NCBI GenBank assembly: GCA_902826155.1
Contig: CADEDU010000128.1
Span: 1-7,920 of the forward strand
Direction: 5' to 3'
From: an uncultured beta proteobacterium
GTDB taxonomy: Bacteria; Pseudomonadota; Gammaproteobacteria; Burkholderiales; SG8-39
Length of the DNA: 7,920 bases
Under the pieces are notes generated by a model that worked only from the letters and a program-made list of their open reading frames with translations, was not told the DNA's origin and did no database searches. Shown here in pieces: positions 1 through 6,058 of the stretch (the first letter of the stretch is position 1; the number at the start of each line of letters is the position of its first letter). The translations under genes were made by a program, and so were the position numbers.

Positions 1-7
1 CGCGCCG

Positions 8-1174
8 ATGAACTTCGAACTCAACGACGAGCAACGCGCCATCCCGCAGGCGATCGCCGAGTTGTGCGCGCGGTTCGGCGACGAGTACTGGCTGCGCAAG
101 GATCGCGAGGGCGGGTTTCCGCACGAGTTTCATGCCGCGATCGCCAAGGCCGGCTGGCTCGGGATCGCGATGCCCACCGAATATGGCGGGGCCGGGCTGG
201 GGATCACCGAGGCGGCGCTGCTGATGGAGGCCGTGGCCGCGTCGGGCGCGGGTATGTCGGGGGCATCTGCAATTCACATGAACATCTTCGGGCTGCATCC
301 GGTGGTGATGTTCGGCACCGATGCGCAGAAACGTCGCTGGCTGCCGCCGCTCATCGCCGGGGAGCAGAAGGCGTGCTTCGGGGTGACCGAACCGAACACC
401 GGATTGAACACGCTGCAGCTGCGCACCTTCGCGGCGCGCCTAGGCGAGCGCTACGTGGTCAAGGGGCAGAAGATCTGGATCTCGACCGCGCAGGTCGCGC
501 ACAAGATCCTGTTGCTCGCGCGCACCACGCCGCTGGAGGACGTCAAGGTCAAGACCCAGGGCCTGTCGCTGTTCTATACCGATCTCGATCGGCGCAAGGT
601 CGAAGTGCGCGAGATCGACAAGCATGGGCGCAAGGCGGTCGATTCCAATCAGCTGTTCATCGACGGACTGGAGATCCCGGTTGAAGACCGCATCGGCGAG
701 GAAGGGCGCGGCTTCGAGTACATCCTGCACGGCATGAATCCGGAGCGGATTCTGGTGGGCGTGGAGGGCGCAGGCATCGGCCGCATCGCGCTGGAACGTG
801 CCGCGCGCTATGCCAATGAGCGCATCGTGTTCGACCGTCCGATCGGGCAGAATCAGGGCATCCAGCATCCGTTGGCCAAGGCCTGGGCCGAGCTCGAAGC
901 GGCGCGGCTCATGGCGTACAAGGCGGCGTGGCTGTACGACCAGGGCAAGCCATGCGCAGCCGAGGCCAACGCCGCCAAGTACCTGTGCGGAGAAGCGGGC
1001 TTCCGCGCCTGCGAGACCGCCGTGCTGACCCTGGGCGGCATGGGCTACGCCAAGGAGTTTCACGTCGAGCGCTGGCTGCGCGAGGTGATGCTGGTGCGGA
1101 TCGCTCCGGTGAGCGCGCAGTTGATCCTGAGCTTCATCGCCGAGAAGGTATTGGGCTTGCCGAAGTCGTACTAG
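8..1174 (+). CDS. Acyl-CoA dehydrogenase family protein (388 aa)
   Basis: A flavoprotein predicted to introduce a trans-2,3 double bond into an acyl-CoA thioester in the cytoplasm, passing electrons to ETF. The length (388 aa) is normal for the family. Visible landmarks are the N-terminal helical domain (about 1-120), a middle beta domain with VTEPNTG at 126-132 and the KIWIS flavin-contact motif at 155-159, and a C-terminal helical domain with LGGMGY at 342-347 and an end in LGLPKSY. The usual GSD after TEP is GLN here. The Glu of the YEG motif used as catalytic base by short- and medium-chain enzymes is replaced (RIAPVS, Pro367). Glu246 in NPERILV aligns with the helix-G catalytic Glu of isovaleryl- and long-chain acyl-CoA dehydrogenases, so it is the likely base (inference). 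The start is only 7 nt into the window, so its ribosome-binding site is not visible. The next gene follows after 31-44 nt, suggesting co-transcription. The substrate cannot be told. Confidence 0.93.
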   Translation: MNFELNDEQRAIPQAIAELCARFGDEYWLRKDREGGFPHEFHAAIAKAGWLGIAMPTEYGGAGLGITEAALLMEAVAASGAGMSGASAIHMNIFGLHPVVMFGTDAQKRRWLPPLIAGEQKACFGVTEPNTGLNTLQLRTFAARLGERYVVKGQKIWISTAQVAHKILLLARTTPLEDVKVKTQGLSLFYTDLDRRKVEVREIDKHGRKAVDSNQLFIDGLEIPVEDRIGEEGRGFEYILHGMNPERILVGVEGAGIGRIALERAARYANERIVFDRPIGQNQGIQHPLAKAWAELEAARLMAYKAAWLYDQGKPCAAEANAAKYLCGEAGFRACETAVLTLGGMGYAKEFHVERWLREVMLVRIAPVSAQLILSFIAEKVLGLPKSY

Positions 1175-1205
1175 GCCGTATTGATGGAAAAGGAATCACA
1201 CCACC

Positions 1206-1226
1206 ATGAGTGACATCGATGAGTGA
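1206..1226 (+). other. Possible 6-codon leader reading frame overlapping the dioxygenase start
   Basis: ATG at 1206 reads MSDIDE and stops with TGA at 1224-1226, five bases after the dioxygenase ATG begins at 1219. It has the better-spaced ribosome-binding site (AGGA, 1191-1194). Ribosomes could start here, terminate, and re-initiate at 1219. It looks like a by-product of the 13-bp duplication rather than a conserved peptide. Whether it is translated is inference. Confidence 0.35.
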
Positions 1227-1231
1227 CATCG
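1206..1231 (+). repeat. Perfect 13-bp tandem duplication of a start-codon region
   Basis: The 13-mer ATGAGTGACATCG occurs twice back to back at 1206-1218 and 1219-1231. The second copy is the start of the dioxygenase gene. Because 13 is not a multiple of 3, the first ATG is out of frame with the dioxygenase. The nearest Shine-Dalgarno-like stretch, AAAAGGA (1188-1194), lies 11 nt from the first ATG but 24 nt from the second. Confidence 0.95.
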
Positions 1232-2232
1232 TATTGGCGCTGGGTTCGTCGCACGGTCCGTTGTTGTCGACGCCACCCGATCAGTGGGAGCTGCGCGCCA
1301 ACGTCGATCGCAAGAATCCCGCGCTCGCCTTTCGCGACGGCACGTACGACTTTCCCGCGCTCGCCAAGCTGCGCAAGTCCGACTACTTCGATGCGCAGTA
1401 TCAGTTGCCGGTGCGGCAGGAGCGCTTCGCACGCTGCCAGAAGCTGCTCGATGCGCTGGGCGACGCGGTGGCGGCGGCCAAGCCCGACGTGATCGTCGTC
1501 GTGGGCGACGATCAGGAGGAGTGGTTCGGCGAAGACATCCAGCCCACGTTCGCGATCTATCACGGCAAGGAAGTGCTCAACCGCGCACTCACGCCGGCCG
1601 AAGTCGAGCGGGGCATCCAGATCGGCACCACCTATTCGCAGCGCGTGAATCATCCGCCGCAGGACGAAATCTATCCGTGCGCCACCGAGCTGGCCGAGCT
1701 GATGATCGCCCAGGCGATGAGCGATCGGTTCGACGTGACCTCATGCCGGGTGCAACCCAACGACGCAGGCACGCCGCGCAAGCTCGGCCACGCGTTCGGT
1801 TTCATCTACCGGCGCATCGTGCGCAGCCGGCCGATCCCGATGATTCCGGTGCTGATCAACACCTACTATCCGCCCAACCAGCCGAGCGTCGAACGCTGCT
1901 ACGAGTTCGGGCGCTCGATGGGCCGGGCGATACGCGCCTGGAAGAAGGGCGCGCGCGTGGCGGTTGCGGCCTCGGGCGGCGTCAGCCACTTCGTGATCGA
2001 CGAAGAGTTCGACCACCGTGTACTCGGGGCAATGAAGGCGCGCGACGAGAAAACGCTGTTCGCCGAGCCGGAATACATGTACCGGTCGGGCTCGTCGGAG
2101 ACGAAGAACTGGATCGCGGTCGCTGGCATGGTGGCCGAGACGACGCTGCAGATGAATCTGCTCGACTACGTGCCGTGCTATCGATCGGAAGCCGGTACCG
2201 GCAACGCGATGGCGTTCGCCACCTGGCAGTAG
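1219..2232 (+). CDS. LigB-type class III extradiol ring-cleavage dioxygenase (337 aa)
   Basis: Resembles the catalytic (beta) subunit family of protocatechuate 4,5-dioxygenase (LigB/DesB), non-heme Fe(II) enzymes that open catechol-type rings. Numbering from ATG 1219, His12 in GSSHGPLL matches LigB His12 (metal ligand), His191 in KLGHAFGF is the likely acid-base His, and GGVSH (253-257) followed by DEE (261-263) matches the region of the third, acidic metal ligand. The second metal His, usually in an NDH or DDH motif, is Gln99 here (VVVGDDQEEW); this may be a subfamily trait. There is no separate LigA-type small subunit gene in the window. An in-frame GTG at 1210 would add three residues (MTS), but ATG 1219 gives standard numbering and is the ancestral start duplicated in the 13-bp repeat. 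The gene sits between an acyl-CoA dehydrogenase and a CinA-like gene, suggesting catabolism of a cyclic acid. The family call is firm; substrate and activity are not. Confidence 0.85.
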   Translation: MSDIVLALGSSHGPLLSTPPDQWELRANVDRKNPALAFRDGTYDFPALAKLRKSDYFDAQYQLPVRQERFARCQKLLDALGDAVAAAKPDVIVVVGDDQEEWFGEDIQPTFAIYHGKEVLNRALTPAEVERGIQIGTTYSQRVNHPPQDEIYPCATELAELMIAQAMSDRFDVTSCRVQPNDAGTPRKLGHAFGFIYRRIVRSRPIPMIPVLINTYYPPNQPSVERCYEFGRSMGRAIRAWKKGARVAVAASGGVSHFVIDEEFDHRVLGAMKARDEKTLFAEPEYMYRSGSSETKNWIAVAGMVAETTLQMNLLDYVPCYRSEAGTGNAMAFATWQ

Positions 2233-2248
2233 ACAAGGAGATAGGGCG

Positions 2249-2731
2249 ATGAACGATCTGCTGCCGCTTGCCGCAAAGGTCGGTGCCAAGCTGAAGGAGC
2301 GGCGGGAGACGATCGTCGTCGCTGAATCTTCCACCGGCGGTCTGGTCAGCGCGGCACTGCTGGCGGTGCCCGGCGCTTCGGCGTACTTCCTCGGCGGCGG
2401 CGTCGTCTACACGCTTCGCGCGCGCACCGCGTTGTTCGGCATCACCGAGGAGACGATGGCGGGCATGCGCGCATCCACCGAGCCCTACGCGCGATTGCTC
2501 GCGCGAACCGCGCGCGAGAAGTTCGGCGCGACCTGGTCGCTCGCCGAATCGGGCGCGACCGGGCCGACCGGCAATCGCTATGGCGACGCGGCCGGTCACG
2601 TGTGCCTGGCGGTGTGCGGCCCGCTCGAGCGCTCGGTCACGATCGAGACCGGCCGTGCCGATCGCATCGGGAACATGCGCGTGTTCGCGCGGCACGCGCT
2701 GGAGCTGCTGGAGCAGTCGCTGCACACGTAG
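2249..2731 (+). CDS. Stand-alone CinA C-terminal-domain protein, PncC-like but divergent (160 aa)
   Basis: Matches the CinA C-terminal domain family, whose best-known member, PncC, deamidates nicotinamide mononucleotide as a Ser/Lys hydrolase. The length (160 aa) fits a single-domain protein. AESSTGGL at 25-32 matches the family's AESCTGG nucleophile motif (Ser27), and PGASAYFLGGGVVY (41-54) keeps the Tyr54 position. The catalytic Lys expected five residues after that Tyr is Arg59 (YTLRAR), and the usual SGIAGPGGG loop reads SGATGPTGN (101-109). NMN deamidase activity is therefore doubtful. AAGGAG at 2235-2240 lies 8 nt before the ATG, and the gene begins 16 nt after the dioxygenase stop, so it is probably the last gene of that operon. 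Its position beside the dioxygenase suggests a role in the same pathway rather than NAD recycling, but this is inference. Confidence 0.82.
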   Translation: MNDLLPLAAKVGAKLKERRETIVVAESSTGGLVSAALLAVPGASAYFLGGGVVYTLRARTALFGITEETMAGMRASTEPYARLLARTAREKFGATWSLAESGATGPTGNRYGDAAGHVCLAVCGPLERSVTIETGRADRIGNMRVFARHALELLEQSLHT

Positions 2732-2774
2732 CGCACGGGACCCGGATTCCCTCGGCGCCCGCTCGCACGGCGCG

Positions 2775-2819
2775 CCCACACACGTCGCGCCCACTCGCGC
2801 GCCGCCCACATACCGCGCT
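2775..2819. repeat. Three imperfect 15-bp tandem units beginning CCCAC
   Basis: CCCAC recurs at exactly 15-bp spacing (2775, 2790, 2805), each copy followed by a C/G-rich tail. The units are CCCACACACGTCGCG, CCCACTCGCGCGCCG and CCCACATACCGCGCT. Conservation outside CCCAC is modest. It may be a decayed minisatellite or low-complexity noise. Confidence 0.5.
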
Positions 2820-2904
2820 CAGATCGCCGCACGATTCCTGACCAGTCTGAAACATGACTGTCACCAGGGATTTGTCGGGGAACGCCGCATGCCTCGTCGA
2901 CTGC

Positions 2905-2985
2905 GAATTTTTTCTGATTGATTGTGAGTTTGTGTCATTTGGTTCCGCGATAATCGCAATTCACAAAAATCACAGGCGTTTGGTT
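2905..2985 (+). promoter_or_regulatory. AT-rich island, probable promoter/operator of the exopolysaccharide operon
   Basis: This stretch is clearly richer in A and T than its surroundings and lies about 210-290 bp before the BcsB-like gene. It contains GATAAT (2949-2954), close to the sigma-70 -10 consensus and lying within the palindrome GCGAT-A-ATCGC (2947-2957). No good -35 hexamer sits 16-18 bp upstream. TTGTGAGTT (2922-2930) and AATTCACAA (2958-2966) form an 8-of-9 inverted repeat. TCACA is directly repeated at 2961-2965 and 2970-2974. TGTGA/TCACA elements recall CRP/Clp-family half sites, but no pair has the canonical 6-bp spacing. Promoter function is inferred from composition and position. 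Confidence 0.45.
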
Positions 2986-3192
2986 CGCTCTTGTCAGGGC
3001 TTCCCCCCTCCCGACCGCAGTCGATGGCCCCTCAGCGGTCTGTCGACGTGCTCACCCCGGCCTGCCGCAGCGAATCACCCGTTGCCGTTGCGGGTCGTGC
3101 GGGCCTGTCGTGGACCATGACAGAGCCCAAGGTGGTTGCGGCCGAACCCAGATGCCTTGCGATCCCCGATAACTAGAAAGCAGGAACAGCGA

Positions 3193-5094
3193 ATGTTTCG
3201 AACTTCCTCTGGCCACGCCCTCCCGTCCAAGCTCGTGCGATTCGCGCTGTCGGCGCTGCTATTTGCGCCGCTGGCCGCGCCGGGCGCCACACGTTCACTC
3301 TCACTTGCCGACATGGGCTTCGGCCGCGGCGTGGTGCTGCAGGGTCAGGCCGGCGAAGCCACGTTCTACTTTCCGGTGCCGGCCGATACCAAGATCAACG
3401 CGGCGAACGTGAACGTGCGCTACGCGGCGTCGTCGCTGCTCGGCAAGCACTCCAACCTGCGGGTGATGGTCAACGGCGTGCCGCGGCAGGCGGTGTCGCT
3501 GCATCGGGAGAGCGGGGCGCCGATCGAGGCCAACGTGCTGGTGCCGCTGTCGGCCGAGGATCTGCGCAAGACATTCGTCGAGGTCGCGGTGCGGGCCAAC
3601 TTCCTGGTGACCGACGATCACTGCATCGACGAACGCGCTCACGCGGGGTTCGTGAGCGTGCTGCCGACTTCGAACCTGAGCTTCGACACCGAGGGCACGC
3701 CCGCCACGATCCGCGGTTTCGTCGATGCGTTGCCACGCACCATCTCGATCGCGACCGAGCGCGCCGCCGGTGAGGGCGCGATGCTGGCGGCGTGGCGGGT
3801 CGGACACGCGATGCAACGCAGCGGTCGCACCGTGCAATTCGTCGACGAACTCGCCAAGGCCGACATCGTGCTGGCCACGCGCGCGGCCTTGTCGACCGTG
3901 AGCAGCGACAAGCTCGACGAGTCGGCGGTCGCGGTGGTCGGCATCGGCCAGCGCCGCGCACTCGCGGTGACCGAGCCGTTCAACACCGACGCGATCACGT
4001 CGCACTGGCTGCCGCTGCTGCTCGACACGCGCGCAGTGCAATCGACGTTCAAGGAGGTCGATCCGACCACCGCGATCGTTCCGCTTTCCAGTTTCGGGCT
4101 GCGCCAGGGTCTGCGCGAAGTGACGACCAGCGCCGAATGGGCGTTTCAGCTCGTCGACGCCGACCTGCCGCCGCGCAAGGCACCCAAGTCGTTGCACCTC
4201 GACCTGGTCGCCGCCGAGCTACCCACCGGACGGCCGTGGAACCTGTTCGTCTACCTGAACGACGTGTTGGCCTACACCCAGCGCGTGAGTGGCGGACCGC
4301 AGCCGGTGGGCCTGGACGTGCCGCTGCCGCGCAACGAACTCACCGGCCGCTACGCCATTCGCATCGGCGTGTCGCGGCACGGCGAAGAGGGCGAGTGCCG
4401 CCGTCACGTGCAGCCGCTGCCGATCCAGATCCTGCCTTCGAGCCGGCTCTCGCTCCAGGACGGCACCGGCACGGTCGAACGGTTCTCGCAGGTCTCGGGG
4501 CTGATGCGCACCGGCGTGACCGTGCATCTGCCGCGCGACCTGGACAGCCCGGCATTGATCCTGGAACGGCTGATGGTGCTCTCGCAGACGTTCAACATCT
4601 CGCCGCGGCGTGCGAGCTTCGCGACCGACGCGCAGCTGCCGGGCAGCGGACGCGGCTTCATCTGGCTCGGTACCCAGGCCCCGGGCAACATGAAAGGGCC
4701 GATCGATTTCGACAGCGGCCGCATCGTGGTGCGCGATGCGAGTGGCGAGCGCGTGGTCGATACCTCCGGGAGCACGCGCCTGTCGGTGATGCAGCTGGTT
4801 GGCGAGGGCGGTACGCGCGGCGTGTGGTGGCGCTCGCTCGATGGCAAATCATTGCCGGTGACTCCCACGCGCAACCTCGATCTGAACGAAGGCGACGTCG
4901 CGTTCGTGAGCCTGCAGCGCACCGAACTGGAGCTTTCTTCCAAGGAGTCGCGCCTGGCGAGCGTGCTCTATCCGGAACAGAGTGACTGGCGCGTGTGGCT
5001 GGCCAACCACCGCTACTGGCTGTTCGGCCTGGGCTGGGTGGTGGCGACGATCCTGTTCGTGCTGCTGTTCCGCCGCGCGCGGCACGGTCGCTGA
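3193..5094 (+). CDS. BcsB-family periplasmic exopolysaccharide synthase subunit (633 aa)
   Basis: Resembles BcsB, the periplasmic, membrane-anchored partner of bacterial cellulose synthase that guides the emerging glucan. An N-terminal signal peptide (hydrophobic core about 17-30, likely cleaved after APGA at 32) is followed by about 570 periplasmic residues and one C-terminal membrane segment (about 608-626) ending FRRARHGR. Layout is consistent with two carbohydrate-binding jelly rolls (about 35-165 and 305-415) alternating with two flavodoxin-like domains. The family pattern DDHCIDE...LPTSNLSF appears at 141-164. Only two cysteines are seen in the mature part (144, 402), which could pair. 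BcsB proteins are usually somewhat longer (about 700-800 aa). ATG 3193 was chosen over an upstream in-frame TTG at 3136 because AGGA (3182-3185) lies 7 nt before it and it yields a normal signal peptide. The family name includes 'c-di-GMP-binding', but in characterised systems BcsB itself does not bind it. The gene leads the operon; the next begins 3 nt after its stop. Confidence 0.83.
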   Translation: MFRTSSGHALPSKLVRFALSALLFAPLAAPGATRSLSLADMGFGRGVVLQGQAGEATFYFPVPADTKINAANVNVRYAASSLLGKHSNLRVMVNGVPRQAVSLHRESGAPIEANVLVPLSAEDLRKTFVEVAVRANFLVTDDHCIDERAHAGFVSVLPTSNLSFDTEGTPATIRGFVDALPRTISIATERAAGEGAMLAAWRVGHAMQRSGRTVQFVDELAKADIVLATRAALSTVSSDKLDESAVAVVGIGQRRALAVTEPFNTDAITSHWLPLLLDTRAVQSTFKEVDPTTAIVPLSSFGLRQGLREVTTSAEWAFQLVDADLPPRKAPKSLHLDLVAAELPTGRPWNLFVYLNDVLAYTQRVSGGPQPVGLDVPLPRNELTGRYAIRIGVSRHGEEGECRRHVQPLPIQILPSSRLSLQDGTGTVERFSQVSGLMRTGVTVHLPRDLDSPALILERLMVLSQTFNISPRRASFATDAQLPGSGRGFIWLGTQAPGNMKGPIDFDSGRIVVRDASGERVVDTSGSTRLSVMQLVGEGGTRGVWWRSLDGKSLPVTPTRNLDLNEGDVAFVSLQRTELELSSKESRLASVLYPEQSDWRVWLANHRYWLFGLGWVVATILFVLLFRRARHGR

Positions 5095-5097
5095 GCG

Positions 5098-6036
5098 ATG
5101 CGGGATCGTGTGAGTGCTACGGGCCGCGACGGCCCGCGGCGTCGGGATCACCATTGCGCCCGCGGACGCGGCGTGACGCAGGGTGTGACGCGGAGGCGTC
5201 GCGTCCTGCCGCTCGCGGCGTTCGTCGCGAGTGCCGTCGCGCTGCCGGTGCATGCCAACTCGCCGTGGACGCAATCGGCCGGCCATGGTCAGGTGATCAC
5301 CAAGGTCTCGCTCTACGAGACGACGCGTGCGTTCGATCGCAACGGCGACACCACATCACTCTCCGGCCCGGGCAGCCGCTTTCGACGGCTCGATCTCAAT
5401 CCGTACGTCGAATACGGCCTGACCGATCGGCTCACCGGCGTGGCCAACCTGTTCGCCTCCAGCCTCGAGAACCGACAAGGCGGCACGACCGAGCGCAGCA
5501 ACGGCCTGGGCGATCAGGAACTCGGGCTGCGTTATCGACTCTCGCCGCACGCCGATGCGAATCCGATCTTCGCCGTGCAGGGGCTGGTGAAACTGCCGCT
5601 GTATGGCAACGGCCCGGGGCTGCGACCCGGCGCGGGTCAGTACGACGCCGAAGCGCGCTTTCTGGCCGGGCAGTCGGTGCAACTCGGCGCTGCCAACGCG
5701 TACTTCGTCGCCGCGCCAGGTTATCGCTGGCGTTCCAACATGCCGGCCAACGAATGGCGGCTCGATCTGATCGCCGGAATCAAGCCGACGGTGCAGTGGC
5801 TGATCACGGCCGAGCTGCAGGGCATTCGCAGCGTCGGGGCGATCGGCTCGTCGGTCGGGGCCACGCCAGGCAACCCCGGCGAAGGGCAGAACTACCAGCG
5901 CTGGCGCACGCAGCTAGCGGCGACCTACTTCGTGCAGTCCAGCCTTGGCGTGATGATCGGCGCGTACCACGACGTGGCGGGCCGCAATGTCGCCAAAGGG
6001 ACCGGTGTGCTGGCCGGACTGTGGCTGCGATTCTGA
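5098..6036 (+). CDS. Outer-membrane beta-barrel protein, putative exopolysaccharide export pore (up to 312 aa)
   Basis: After a hydrophobic signal segment (VLPLAAFVASAVALPVHA, before NSPWTQ) the protein is rich in alternating polar/hydrophobic strands with Gly- and Asp-rich turns, and it ends in LWLRF, the terminal aromatic typical of Bam-assembled barrels. LNPYVEYGLTDRLTG and GLGDQELGLRYRL resemble the MetA-pathway/transporter-type barrel families. About 260 mature residues suggest a barrel of roughly 10-14 strands. No TPR region is present, unlike BcsC. The start is uncertain: ATG 5098 lies 3 nt after the BcsB-like stop but gives a 30-plus-residue charged leader before the signal core, whereas GTG 5173 or GTG 5185 would give an ordinary signal peptide (MTRRRR-type n-region). 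None has a strong ribosome-binding site. Translational coupling to the upstream gene is likely. A role as the export channel is inferred from position between a BcsB-like protein and a polysaccharide synthase. Confidence 0.75.
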   Translation: MRDRVSATGRDGPRRRDHHCARGRGVTQGVTRRRRVLPLAAFVASAVALPVHANSPWTQSAGHGQVITKVSLYETTRAFDRNGDTTSLSGPGSRFRRLDLNPYVEYGLTDRLTGVANLFASSLENRQGGTTERSNGLGDQELGLRYRLSPHADANPIFAVQGLVKLPLYGNGPGLRPGAGQYDAEARFLAGQSVQLGAANAYFVAAPGYRWRSNMPANEWRLDLIAGIKPTVQWLITAELQGIRSVGAIGSSVGATPGNPGEGQNYQRWRTQLAATYFVQSSLGVMIGAYHDVAGRNVAKGTGVLAGLWLRF

Positions 6037-6058
6037 GACCGGACCTGGGAGAGCCATC

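Larger units (their letters stand above)
2732..3192. other. Intergenic region between the catabolic and exopolysaccharide operons
   Basis: About 460 bp without a convincing gene. The first part (about 2732-2840) is GC-rich and contains three imperfect 15-bp tandem units. A perfect 5-bp stem with an 8-nt loop (CAGTC 2843-2847, GACTG 2856-2860) follows. An AT-rich island (about 2905-2985) contrasts sharply with its surroundings. The last part of about 200 bp is GC-rich leader. No canonical intrinsic terminator is visible after the CinA-like gene: the inverted GGCGC/GCGCC pair (2754-2758, 2772-2776) lacks a T-tract, and the TTTTTT at 2908-2913 follows only a 4-bp CGCA/TGCG stem. I searched the leader by eye for a c-di-GMP riboswitch core and did not recognise one. 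Confidence 0.7.

Noticed and set aside
1284..2252. A 322-codon + strand frame overlapping the dioxygenase gene
   Set aside because: Arg- and Ala-rich out-of-frame translation; the overlapping frame has LigB family motifs.
2754..2776. GGCGC/GCGCC inverted repeat as a terminator of the catabolic operon
   Set aside because: No T-tract follows, and such repeats are common by chance in GC-rich DNA.
2922..2938. CRP-type TGTGA-N6-TCACA site
   Set aside because: The second half at the proper spacing reads GTCAT, so the canonical palindrome is not met.
2854..3120. An 88-codon + strand frame in the intergenic region
   Set aside because: No family resemblance and no evident ribosome-binding site, and it crosses the AT-rich promoter-like island.
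3136..3192. N-terminal extension of the BcsB-like gene from TTG 3136
   Set aside because: It would put 19 charged/polar residues before a normal signal peptide, and AGGA is well spaced for ATG 3193.
2986..3192. c-di-GMP riboswitch
   Set aside because: The conserved GEMM-I core elements were not recognisable by eye; a covariance-model search would be decisive.
3301..4197. A 298-codon open frame on the - strand opposite the BcsB-like gene
   Set aside because: Low-complexity Arg/His/Gln-rich translation with no domain; a shadow of the BcsB-like coding strand.
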